DNA of 42,099 bases, taken from the NCBI GenBank assembly GCA_964580995.1, contig CAZOMV010000048.1:1-42099 (forward strand), given 5' to 3'. Shown here piece after piece: positions 24,540 to 32,222 of the stretch. A model generated the notes under the pieces. It was not told the origin of the DNA, searched no databases, and saw only the letters and a program-made list of their open reading frames with translations. Position 1 is the stretch's first letter. Each line of letters opens with the position of its first letter. Both the position numbers and the translations under genes were made by a program. Source of the stretch: JAKJEP01 sp964580995. Lineage in GTDB: Bacteria; Planctomycetota; Phycisphaerae; Sedimentisphaerales; SM23-30.

Positions 24540-24554
24540 GCAGGCAATGCCTGC
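24540..24554. repeat. Short hairpin GCAGGCA/TGCCTGC, copy 2
   Basis: GCAGGCA-A-TGCCTGC preceded by GTGGT. Related to 19512-19527. Confidence 0.5.
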
Positions 24555-24757
24555 CCTTATCGGACGATTCACCATCCAAAAAATTCCTTCATAACCCCTT
24601 GTCCTTTTTGCACTACGGCAAAACAAAAATGTATCGTTATCAGACCCTACCCCGCTTATCAATACTGATAATCATCCTGTGCTTTCTAACCCTCAAAAAA
24701 ATATAAAAAAATTTCGCTTTTTGCTTTCGAAAATCCCACTTTCCATGAAGTTCCCTC

Positions 24758-24785
24758 TTGTCTTGTGACGATAAATTTTTATAAT
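24758..24785 (+). promoter_or_regulatory. Promoter of the amidase-like gene
   Basis: TTGTCT (24758-24763), 16-nt spacer, perfect TATAAT (24780-24785). Leader about 85 nt to the ATG at 24878. Confidence 0.6.
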
Positions 24786-24877
24786 CGTGCTCATTAGTAA
24801 ACGTACCCGCTAAAATAAAGGTTATTTCCGTGGGGTACTGGTATCTTTCGTATCCATTATGGGACAGGGAAGTCTGG

Positions 24878-25399
24878 ATGGTAAATCAAGGAAGATTGAC
24901 AAAAGTAATGCTCATGTTGGTAGTCGCCATGACTACGGGGGCGCTGGTACTTCTGGCCTTGGAAGGCAAACCCATTAAACCGATGCCCTTCAGCTTATCC
25001 AGCCAGATTCAATTGAACAATATCCATTCTACCCTGGGTACCGAAGCGGGTATTGAGCTGGGCCGTTGGAATCGGATCGAAGTCAGCTATACTTCGGAAC
25101 AAAGTGCTCTTTCACTGCTCCAAAGTATTAATAACAAGCAATCTCAGGGATACCACTTTGTTATCAGCAATGGCAGTGTGGGTAAAGATGGCCAGATTTT
25201 CGCCACCCCTCGCTGGCTGAAGCAGCTTCCCTGCAATAATGGCAAAGCCTCCGATCGGACCATTAAAATTTGCCTGGTAACCGATTCAGCCGCTTCCCGG
25301 AAAAGCACCATCCAACAGGCCAGCCAGTTGGAAGACCTGGCCAAAAGCCTGGTACTCTCCTGCCAGATTGAACCGAAAATCATCTGGAAAAGCCGCTAA
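24878..25399 (+). CDS. Membrane-anchored degenerate amidase-like (PGRP/amidase_2-type) protein
   Basis: A 173-residue protein with one N-terminal membrane helix (about residues 8-28) and an external domain. The domain has the landmarks of N-acetylmuramoyl-L-alanine amidase/PGRP folds: GRWNRIEVSYTS in the place of the first strand, GYHFVISNG, a DGQI turn, TIKICLVTD, and a C-terminal helix (QLEDLAKSLVLSC). However, the zinc-binding histidine of the first strand is replaced (EVSY instead of HH) and the second histidine is not seen, so it probably does not cut peptidoglycan and may only bind it. ATG at 24878 has AGGGA 7 nt upstream; a GTG at 24830 is possible. The homology is my inference. Confidence 0.7.
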   Translation: MVNQGRLTKVMLMLVVAMTTGALVLLALEGKPIKPMPFSLSSQIQLNNIHSTLGTEAGIELGRWNRIEVSYTSEQSALSLLQSINNKQSQGYHFVISNGSVGKDGQIFATPRWLKQLPCNNGKASDRTIKICLVTDSAASRKSTIQQASQLEDLAKSLVLSCQIEPKIIWKSR

Positions 25400-25541
25400 T
25401 CCTCCTGTTATTTGCTTATAATCCCTTCTAGGCAAAGAAGTTACGCAAATACTATCCGGCGGGGATTCGCTGTTTCTGCCTGGGGTTTTTCATCCATAAT
25501 ACTCTCCCACTCGAATTTTTTTTTCTGGAAACCAAATCTTC

Positions 25542-25570
25542 TTGTCAGAAGCAGCAGGAATAGCTAAAAT
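25542..25570 (+). promoter_or_regulatory. Promoter of the kinase/phosphatase cassette
   Basis: TTGTCA (25542-25547), 17-nt spacer, TAAAAT (25565-25570). It predicts a long leader of about 300 nt before the kinase gene, covering the hairpins at 25756-25858. Confidence 0.55.
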
Positions 25571-25755
25571 ACGCGCGATTATTATACGATAAGTATTATA
25601 GATGTCATGACCATTAAGTAGTGCAGAAGCGGACATTTATTATAGGAAACCGGGCCAACCGGGGTTGGCTGATATCTCGCTATATTTTTATTATTCGATT
25701 ATACTATTTTCCGCCCCCGCTTCCATTCTACTGTTGGGTTTGTGACTTTAGAGAA

Positions 25756-25858
25756 ATTCCAATTGGAATCAGAAGCCTCGCGAAAGTTCTGTCTGGTCCA
25801 GCAGGTAGTATTTGCCTGTAATAGAAAGGCTTAGGGTACGACAACCTAACCAGGCAGA
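25756..25858 (+). promoter_or_regulatory. Structured 5' leader of the kinase gene, possible RNA switch
   Basis: A 14-bp perfect palindrome ATTCCAATTGGAAT lies at 25756-25769. Further on, TTTGCCTG (25811-25818) can pair with CAGGCAGA (25851-25858), enclosing a TTAGG/CCTAA hairpin (25831-25835 with 25845-25849). The same GCCTG can instead pair with AGGC at 25827-25830 or CAGG at 25802-25805, so alternative folds exclude each other. The structure ends about 22 nt before the start codon. No known riboswitch consensus is recognised. The remainder of 25400-25755 shows nothing else but the promoter. Confidence 0.4.
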
Positions 25859-25879
25859 AAGTAAAGTTCACAGGGAGCG

Positions 25880-26767
25880 ATGTTGAATAACAAAAAAGTA
25901 CAACGTGCTTTGGGATCCAGTGAGCCTCCGGTTTTCGACGGATATGAAATCGTCCGAAGACTCGGATTGGGTGCCGCCAGTATCATCTTTGCCGTAAAAA
26001 ACAAAGAAACAGAGGAGCTTCGCGCTCTAAAACATGTCATCCGCCAGGAAGGCGAAGACGGACGTATGATCGAGCAGGTCGAAACGGAATTCCGGATTGG
26101 TTCCCGAATCGATCATCCGTATATCCGTAAAGTATTTGAAATCCAAAGACGAAAACGGAGATTCCAGACCCGGGAAGTTTTATTGCTGATGGAATATTGC
26201 TCAGGGATCAGTCTGGAACAAAGTCCCAGCCGCAGCCTGCTCGATTTGCTGCTGATTTTCCGCATGGTAGCCGACGGCCTGGGCGGCATGCATAGCCACG
26301 GGATCCTCCACTGTGATATAAAACCCAATAATATAATCATCGCAGACAACGGGGCTATCCGGATCATTGATCTGGGGCAAAGCTGCAATATTGGCACGGT
26401 TAAGCCCCGGATTCAAGGAACTCCGGATTATATTGCTCCCGAGCAGGTCAAGAGAAAGCCCCTGACCCAGCAAACGGATGTGTTTAACCTGGGGGCCACC
26501 ATGTACTGGGCACTCACGGGTAAGCATGTTCCCACCCTGATTCCTAAAAATACCGACCGGGTGGATCTGATTTCCGAGGCAGGCCCGCCTCAAAGCCCCA
26601 ATCAATTGAAGCCGCAAATCCCGATCGGAGTTTCCAATCTGATAATGGATTGCATCAAAAACTCTCCCAGAGATCGGCCCGGCGATATGCCCACCGTAGT
26701 TTCGCGTCTGGATTTATTGATACATATGATTGCCGGGGGACGTCCGGTGGCTAACGGTAACAAATGA
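25880..26767 (+). CDS. Eukaryote-like Ser/Thr protein kinase
   Basis: A 295-residue soluble kinase with no membrane segment. Motifs: glycine loop LGLGAAS (28-34), K51 in ALKHV, catalytic loop HCDIKPNN with D146 (Cys replaces the usual Arg of HRD), DLG with D164 in place of DFG, and GTPDYIAPEQV. HCD marks a non-RD kinase, which usually does not depend on activation-loop phosphorylation. GGGAG lies only 2 nt before the ATG; the TTG at 25883 is an alternative start with better spacing. The stop overlaps the next start (ATGA), so the kinase and phosphatase are translationally coupled. Substrates are unknown. Confidence 0.93.
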   Translation: MLNNKKVQRALGSSEPPVFDGYEIVRRLGLGAASIIFAVKNKETEELRALKHVIRQEGEDGRMIEQVETEFRIGSRIDHPYIRKVFEIQRRKRRFQTREVLLLMEYCSGISLEQSPSRSLLDLLLIFRMVADGLGGMHSHGILHCDIKPNNIIIADNGAIRIIDLGQSCNIGTVKPRIQGTPDYIAPEQVKRKPLTQQTDVFNLGATMYWALTGKHVPTLIPKNTDRVDLISEAGPPQSPNQLKPQIPIGVSNLIMDCIKNSPRDRPGDMPTVVSRLDLLIHMIAGGRPVANGNK

Positions 26768-27612
26768 CTATTAAAGAGATTATATCAGCTTTCGAAACCG
26801 GGGCCATCGCCAACCGGGAAAACATATTCCGCCAGGGGAATCTAATTCACCTGAAAGGGCCGGGTGAAGTAATCATGACGGGGGATTTACATGGTCATCA
26901 ACGAAATTTTGAGAAACTGATCCGGTATGCCAAACTGGACCAAAATCCGCAGCGGCATCTGATATTACATGAATTGCTGCATAATACCTCCAATAATCAG
27001 TCGGAATGCCACTCTTACCTGCTGGTCGCTCAGGCCGCGGAGTTGAAGGCCCGATTTCCCAATCAGGTCCATTATATACTGGGCAATCACGGTATGTCCC
27101 AGGTGGCCCGGGATGAGGTGCTGAAAAATGGCCAGCCCATGGTGCGGGCACTGCACAGCGGAATGTCCACAACATTTGCGGAAAAAGCCGGCCTGGTCAT
27201 TCAGGCACTGGATGAATTTCTTTTATCCCTGCCGCTGGCGGTTCGCACCGACAACCGGATCTGGATGTCCCATTCGCTGCCCTCGGAACGCCATATCGAC
27301 GATTTTGATGACGATATTTTCCGCCGAAAACTCGCCTTGAGCGATATGAAAACCGATCCCTCTTTGCACGCCCTTACCTGGGACCGTGCTCATTCGGAGG
27401 AATGCCTGAACCGGTTACGACAGCGATGGGATGTCGATATGTTTATTGTGGGCCATCAGCCCCAAGCAGATGGGAAACGCCTTTGCTACGAGCGGATGAT
27501 GATTTTAGCCAGTGATCATAATCATGGTTGTTTTTTACCGTTTGATCTGGTAAAACAATATCAGCCGGACGAATTGTTTTCTTTGGTTAAACCCCTGGCA
27601 ATGATTATGTAG
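26764..27612 (+). CDS. Calcineurin-like metallophosphoesterase
   Basis: A 282-residue cytoplasmic protein. Metal-site motifs seen are GDLHGH (D41, H43), LGNHG (N108, H109) and VGHQP near residue 230. The central GDxxDRG motif of PPP phosphatases is missing; its place is taken by LHELLHNTSN, so the metal site is unusual. It overlaps the kinase gene by 4 nt (ATGA) and most simply reverses the kinase's phosphorylation, but this is inference; other phosphoesters are possible. The C-terminus (FDLVKQYQPDELFSLVKPL) looks helical. Confidence 0.88.
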   Translation: MTIKEIISAFETGAIANRENIFRQGNLIHLKGPGEVIMTGDLHGHQRNFEKLIRYAKLDQNPQRHLILHELLHNTSNNQSECHSYLLVAQAAELKARFPNQVHYILGNHGMSQVARDEVLKNGQPMVRALHSGMSTTFAEKAGLVIQALDEFLLSLPLAVRTDNRIWMSHSLPSERHIDDFDDDIFRRKLALSDMKTDPSLHALTWDRAHSEECLNRLRQRWDVDMFIVGHQPQADGKRLCYERMMILASDHNHGCFLPFDLVKQYQPDELFSLVKPLAMIM

Positions 27613-27635
27613 GTATTCCCGGCAGGAGAGATATT

Positions 27636-27950
27636 ATGAGAAGCAAAAAAACGATCAATATAGTTACGGTACTGCTGCTTGCGATAGTTTTGGTTTTCGC
27701 CGGATCTTGCAAAAAACGGGAAGTTACAGAAAAACCGGCGGCCTTTGATCCCCATATTGACGGGGTCGCGGTTGCGCCCCTGCCTCAACTGGAAGTACAG
27801 GCGCCCGCCAGAAACCCCAGCAGTGCCCCTGCCTTTGAAGAAAAAGAACAGGAATCCGTACCTGCCTCCTCGTCCACCGCCGAACCGGTGGCGGAAGAAG
27901 TCCCCACCCCATCTCCATCAAGTACAAGTACTTTTGATCCAAATAGTTAG
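27636..27950 (+). CDS. Small lipoprotein, Pro/Ser/Glu-rich
   Basis: A 104-residue protein with a lipoprotein signal (basic MRSKK, hydrophobic core, FAGSC with the cysteine near residue 25). The remainder is low-complexity and rich in Pro, Ala, Ser and Glu, probably disordered, as in a surface linker or a peptidoglycan-spanning tether. GGCAGGAG lies 7 nt before the ATG. It sits 23 nt after the phosphatase gene and belongs to the same probable operon. It may be the external part of the kinase/phosphatase signalling unit; I cannot assign a function. Confidence 0.8.
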   Translation: MRSKKTINIVTVLLLAIVLVFAGSCKKREVTEKPAAFDPHIDGVAVAPLPQLEVQAPARNPSSAPAFEEKEQESVPASSSTAEPVAEEVPTPSPSSTSTFDPNS

Positions 27951-27965
27951 CTTAAAAGTGGTTGC

Positions 27966-28382
27966 ATGGAATTGAATCGTTCGGTTTGGTATGCTTTTTA
28001 TGCGGCAAGCTATATTGCCCGGCAGGAGGATGGCGTACCTGTCATGGCTAAAGACATAGCCGAATCTTTCCGGATTCCCCTGGAATACCTTCTAAAAATC
28101 CTTCATCAACTGGTTCGCTCTGATGTGCTGTGCAGCATTCGCGGACCGCGCGGGGGGTTTTATTTGTCCCGGCCGGCGCGAGAGATCACTCTTTTGCAGA
28201 TCTTCGAGGCCATCGAAGGACCGCTGGAAAACATTTCGGATATTACTTCCCCAAAAGTCCATGCCGATATGGTACGAAAGTTATCCGAGATTTATCGGCA
28301 GGCCGTCAGCGGGGCGGCAAAGATATTCAGCAAGACCACTCTGGTTGATCTGATAACAAGCCCAACGGATAAAAAATCCTAA
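27966..28382 (+). CDS. Rrf2-family transcriptional regulator
   Basis: A 138-residue regulator with the Rrf2 winged helix: LNRSVWYAFYAASYIA, VMAKDIAESFRIPLEYLLKILHQLV, and IRGPRGGFYLSRPAREITLLQIFEAIEGP. IscR/NsrR-type members hold an iron-sulfur cluster with three cysteines after this region; here none is present (the only Cys is in VLCSI), so it is a cluster-free member. It lies 15 nt after the lipoprotein gene. A weak ribosome site and the close spacing suggest co-transcription. It could be the output of the kinase cassette or act on the GH2 genes that follow. Confidence 0.92.
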   Translation: MELNRSVWYAFYAASYIARQEDGVPVMAKDIAESFRIPLEYLLKILHQLVRSDVLCSIRGPRGGFYLSRPAREITLLQIFEAIEGPLENISDITSPKVHADMVRKLSEIYRQAVSGAAKIFSKTTLVDLITSPTDKKS

Positions 28383-28499
28383 CTCGTTTCCTATTCGTAT
28401 CTTAAACAGGGGAAATAGATGCAATTGACAGAAAATAGTAAATTACGCTTAACCATATTTATGCCATTGTGTCACATATAGTATTTAAGGAGCGATAGT

Positions 28500-31400
28500 A
28501 TGCATAAAAGTATGATAGTCTGGACACTGGGATTATTTTTGGTGCTACAAGTTCTTACTCTTTCTTTGCAGGCGGAAAACCTCTATACGACGGGAATGGT
28601 CAGTCTGGATGGTTCCGACTGGTTGCTTGCCACGGATCCGGAGAACGCGGGGCGGGAGCAGAAGTGGTGGCAGGAGCCGCGTGTGGAAGCCAGGCAGACC
28701 CGAGTTCCCTGGATCATTCAGGATGCCTTTCCAGGTTATCATGGGGTAGTCTGGTACTGGAAGGAATTTACCGCACCAACCAATCCGCATAAAGACGGCC
28801 GGTATGTGCTCCGATTCTGGCAGGTGGATTACCTGGCCGATGTCTGGGTCAATGGCGTCGCTGTCGGCAGCCATGAGGGTGGGGAAGATCCTTTCGAGTT
28901 GGATGTGACCGGTGCGGTCAAGCAAGGGGGCGGCAACCGGCTGGCGGTGCGGGTTTTAAATCCGACGGACCAGCCGATTGACGGTTATGTTTTGGGGGAG
29001 ACACCCCATCGGAACAAGATTGTGAATTATAGTGCCGGTTCCTCCTATAATCATGGCGGGATTATGGATTCGGTGGAACTTTTAACGACCGCCGCAGTGC
29101 GGGTGATGGATGTTTTTGCCCAACCGGAGGTAAAGACCGGCAAGATCCGGATTGAAGCAACCATTCACAATACCTCGGATCAAACTAGCGGAGGGGAAGT
29201 GGAATTTTCGGTTTCCCCGGCGGCCAGCGGGGAGACGCTGGATGTTTCGATAGTACAGAAAACCTGGCCGGCAGGCGATACGGTGGTGGAAGGGGAATTG
29301 CAGGTAAACAATCCCCGTTTGTGGCAGTTGAATGATCCGGCTTTGTACCGGGTTACGGTTCGGATCCGGGATAACTCACATCCGAAGTCGGTGGATGAAT
29401 ATTCAGTAAAATGCGGATATCGGGAATTTGTTTTCCGGGATGGCTATTTCCAGTTGAACGGCAAGCGGATCTTTTTGCGTTGTTCGCATACGGGCAATCA
29501 TTGCCCGATCGGGCTGGAGATGCCGCACGATCCGGATTTGCTGCGGAGGGATCTGGTGAATTGTAAGGTGATGGGATTTAACGCCATCCGGTTTATCGCG
29601 GGGGTGGCCAAACGTTACCAGTTGGATATGTGCGATGAAATCGGCTTGATGGTCTATGAGAGTAACTACGCCGGGTGGGCACTGGGCAATTCGCTGAAGA
29701 TGGCGGAACGATTTAATCATTCGACCTTCGCAATGATTCGCCGGGACCGCAATCACCCCAGCATTACCATGTGGGAACTTTTGAACGAAACAGGCCCGGG
29801 TCCGGTCTTCCAGCAGGCGGTATCCGTGTTACCCGAAGTGCGCAAGCTGGATAACACCCGTCTGGTGATGCTCAATAGCGGCCGGTTTGATGGTTTTACC
29901 AGCGGGTCGAATATCTCCGGCCCGGCCATGTGGACGGCCACGGAACTATCCCTCGTTCCCCACCTGTCGTTTAATAATCAGGAGTCTCCCATTGTTTTTG
30001 AAGGCAGCCGGTGGGAACCGGATCAGTTGGCCCTGCACGGCGGGGAACGTGGTGAGTACAGTGTCATTCGCTGGACCGCTCCGCAAAATGACAATTATGA
30101 GATTGCGGTTATGTTTACGGGCATCGCCCAGGCCAAGCCGGCCACTTCCGATATTTACGTCTTTGCCGGAGGACAACCGGTCTTTGAAAGTTTTTTGAAT
30201 GTACAGGGAAAGGGCAATCAGGAAGCATTTAAGAAAACGCTATCTCTGCGAACGGGTGATTCGGTAGATGTCGCGGCGGGGGTGGGGACCGATAGCCCCT
30301 ATAGTGATACTACGGCCCTGGCGATGACTGTTATTTCCGGGAAGGGGGAAACGTATGATCTGGTCAAGGATTTTTCGCTAAGCAAGAATCCCAATGGCAC
30401 CTGGAGCTATGGGTATCTGGCGGCCGGTTCCAAACCTGACCTGGCTACTTTTACCGCTTACGCAGCCAGCGAATCCGGGGTTCGCAAAAAAGGGATCGGC
30501 AGTCTGAGCAATCCAGGCTCAGTGGTGTGGGAAGATACGCTGCACGATCAGCATCGGTATCTGGGTCTGCCGCAGAAACCGGAGGTGATTAACCATTTGC
30601 GCACTCTTAGCGGTGGGGACCGGCATGTGTTTTTATCGGAGTACGGAGTGGGCAGCGGGGTCAATCTGGCCCGTGTCTGGCGGCTCTACGAACAGAACGG
30701 TTATCCGCACGTAGAGGATGGTTTGTTTTATAAGGACAAATTGGATCGCTTCCTGGCAGATTTTGCCGCCTGGAAGATGGATGAAGTGTTTGGCCGGCCG
30801 GAAGATTTTTTTGAGCAAAGTCTGGCAGCGATGGGAGAATGGCGTTTGGAAGGTTTAAATGCCATTCGATCCAATCCGGATATGGTGGGGTACAGTTTAA
30901 CGGGGACTGTCGATCAGGGGATGTCCGGCGAAGGCCTGACTACGACCTTCCGCGAACTGAAGCCGGGGACGATAGATGACATGTTCGACGGGTGGGCGCC
31001 GCTGCGATTGTGCCTGTTTGCCGAGCCGCTGAATCTTTACCGGGGCGGCCAGGTACATCTGGAAGCGGTGCTGGCGAACGAAGATGTATTGATACCGGGT
31101 GTGTATCCGGTTCATGTATGGGTATTCGGTCCAAATCAGGAAAAGATTTTCGATCGGGTAGTGGAGGTTACAATTCCCGACCCGGCGGATAAGCCACCGT
31201 TTGCCCTGTCGATATTTAATGAGGAAGTGGCGATTGACGGGCCGGAAGGGCAATACCGATGGGTAGCCAATTTTGAGCGGGGAGCCGCCGCAGCGGGCGG
31301 GGAAGAGATATTTTATGTTATGGACCCGGCCCAGATGCCCGGAGTGGATAAGGAAGTGGTGTTATGGGGAGAGGACGCGGAACTGACCGGCTGGCTGAAG

Positions 31401-32018
31401 GAACATGGAATTACTTCCCGGCCCTATCAGCCGGGCCGTTCGGATCGGCGGGAAGTGATTCTGGTATCACGAACGCCGGCAGTTCCAGGCGGGGCGGAGG
31501 TATTCACAGATTTGTACCGGCGAATCGCACAGGGATCGACCGCGATCTTTTTGGCGCCGGAGGTATTTCATAAAGGGGATCAGCCGCTGGCCTGGGCACC
31601 TTTGAAGAACAAGGGGGGAATCCAGGGTATTGGGGGCAGCCTGTATCATCCGGATCACTGGAACAAGAAGCATCCAATTTTCGCGGGGATGCCCAGCGGC
31701 GGCCTGATGGATTATACGTACTATCAGCAGATTATTCCCGATCCGGTCTGGGTAGGGATGGATGTTCCGGATGAAGCGCTGGCAGGAGGCAATAATGTGG
31801 CATTTAATTATTCGGCCGGCCTGATGGTTGCGCTCTATAAATTAGGTGCGGGAAAGGTGATTTTAAATACGATGCGGATTCGAGAGAATCTGGGTACCGT
31901 TCCCCAGGCGGAGAAATTATTGCGAAACCTGCTCCATTACGCCGCGGAAGATATTGGTAAACCGGTGATCGCATTGCCGACAGATTTTGATGAACAACTC
32001 CAGGCGATGGGATTATAA
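28500..32018 (+). CDS. Secreted GH2-family glycosidase, multi-domain (copy 1)
   Basis: A 1172-residue protein with a signal peptide ending near SLQA and AAGGAG before the ATG. N-terminal sugar-binding jelly roll (about 60-185), immunoglobulin-like domain (190-305), TIM barrel from about 310. E430 in LLNET is the expected acid/base and E714 in LSEYG the expected nucleophile. Their spacing of 284 is far larger than usual because a beta-sandwich of about 190 residues (about 465-660) is inserted. Residues 870-960 look immunoglobulin-like, and the final ~190 resemble a glutamine-amidotransferase-like beta-galactosidase domain. GH2 acts on beta-galactosides, glucuronides or mannosides; the substrate is unknown. 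A tandem paralog follows. Confidence 0.88.
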   Translation: MHKSMIVWTLGLFLVLQVLTLSLQAENLYTTGMVSLDGSDWLLATDPENAGREQKWWQEPRVEARQTRVPWIIQDAFPGYHGVVWYWKEFTAPTNPHKDGRYVLRFWQVDYLADVWVNGVAVGSHEGGEDPFELDVTGAVKQGGGNRLAVRVLNPTDQPIDGYVLGETPHRNKIVNYSAGSSYNHGGIMDSVELLTTAAVRVMDVFAQPEVKTGKIRIEATIHNTSDQTSGGEVEFSVSPAASGETLDVSIVQKTWPAGDTVVEGELQVNNPRLWQLNDPALYRVTVRIRDNSHPKSVDEYSVKCGYREFVFRDGYFQLNGKRIFLRCSHTGNHCPIGLEMPHDPDLLRRDLVNCKVMGFNAIRFIAGVAKRYQLDMCDEIGLMVYESNYAGWALGNSLKMAERFNHSTFAMIRRDRNHPSITMWELLNETGPGPVFQQAVSVLPEVRKLDNTRLVMLNSGRFDGFTSGSNISGPAMWTATELSLVPHLSFNNQESPIVFEGSRWEPDQLALHGGERGEYSVIRWTAPQNDNYEIAVMFTGIAQAKPATSDIYVFAGGQPVFESFLNVQGKGNQEAFKKTLSLRTGDSVDVAAGVGTDSPYSDTTALAMTVISGKGETYDLVKDFSLSKNPNGTWSYGYLAAGSKPDLATFTAYAASESGVRKKGIGSLSNPGSVVWEDTLHDQHRYLGLPQKPEVINHLRTLSGGDRHVFLSEYGVGSGVNLARVWRLYEQNGYPHVEDGLFYKDKLDRFLADFAAWKMDEVFGRPEDFFEQSLAAMGEWRLEGLNAIRSNPDMVGYSLTGTVDQGMSGEGLTTTFRELKPGTIDDMFDGWAPLRLCLFAEPLNLYRGGQVHLEAVLANEDVLIPGVYPVHVWVFGPNQEKIFDRVVEVTIPDPADKPPFALSIFNEEVAIDGPEGQYRWVANFERGAAAAGGEEIFYVMDPAQMPGVDKEVVLWGEDAELTGWLKEHGITSRPYQPGRSDRREVILVSRTPAVPGGAEVFTDLYRRIAQGSTAIFLAPEVFHKGDQPLAWAPLKNKGGIQGIGGSLYHPDHWNKKHPIFAGMPSGGLMDYTYYQQIIPDPVWVGMDVPDEALAGGNNVAFNYSAGLMVALYKLGAGKVILNTMRIRENLGTVPQAEKLLRNLLHYAAEDIGKPVIALPTDFDEQLQAMGL

Positions 32019-32040
32019 GGGCAGGAAAATTTCCGGTTAA

Positions 32041-32083
32041 ATGTGATTATAATCACATAATTAACATTTGTTTCGACTATACT
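32041..32083 (+). promoter_or_regulatory. CRP-type operator and promoter upstream of GH2 copy 2
   Basis: ATGTGATTATAATCACAT (32041-32058) is an 18-bp perfect palindrome and matches TGTGA-N6-TCACA, the E. coli CRP consensus, exactly. TATACT (32078-32083) fits a -10 element, and the -35 region is poor. With +1 at about 32090, the palindrome is centred at about -41, the class II CRP position. The leader would be about 130 nt. Confidence 0.7.
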
Positions 32084-32222
32084 GGCTGGTAATGAAAAAT
32101 CGGTATATCAAATTTACTTATCAAATACATTCCGGTGGTTTTCAGATGTGTCATTTGTCATTTTCACGAGTCAATTTCAGGAGCAGGTAAGGGGGAATGT
32201 AACAAGCGAAAGGAGTTACAAA

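Larger units (their letters stand above)
22864..24757. other. AT-rich gene-free spacer with decayed repeats
   Basis: About 1.9 kb without a supported gene. It holds a duplicated segment (CGCAAGATGTT at 23053 and 23427, each leading into ATTTGATGATT and a 7-bp array), four 7-bp arrays, the second copy of the GGGGGAAACCGG segment, a short tandem of AAAAATCTTACC (about 24253-24284) and a small hairpin at 24540. Composition changes to strongly AT-rich after 23550. No tRNA or rRNA is seen. Confidence 0.6.

Noticed and set aside
24429..24662. Open frame of 77 codons on the minus strand
   Set aside because: It spans a short repeat hairpin, has no ribosome site and resembles no protein.
25436..25496. 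Possible terminator after the amidase-like gene
   Set aside because: AGGCA and TGCCT are only 5 bp and 50 nt apart, so the stem is too weak to support.
25621..25821. Open frame of 66 codons before the kinase
   Set aside because: It lies in the structured leader, has no ribosome site and no recognisable sequence.
28425..28455. Perfect TTGACA before GH2 copy 1 as a promoter
   Set aside because: No acceptable -10 is found at 16-18 nt (the best are CTTAAC or TTAACC), so I did not list it.
28468..28476. TGTGTCACA as a second CRP site
   Set aside because: The half-sites are separated by one base instead of six, which does not fit the consensus.
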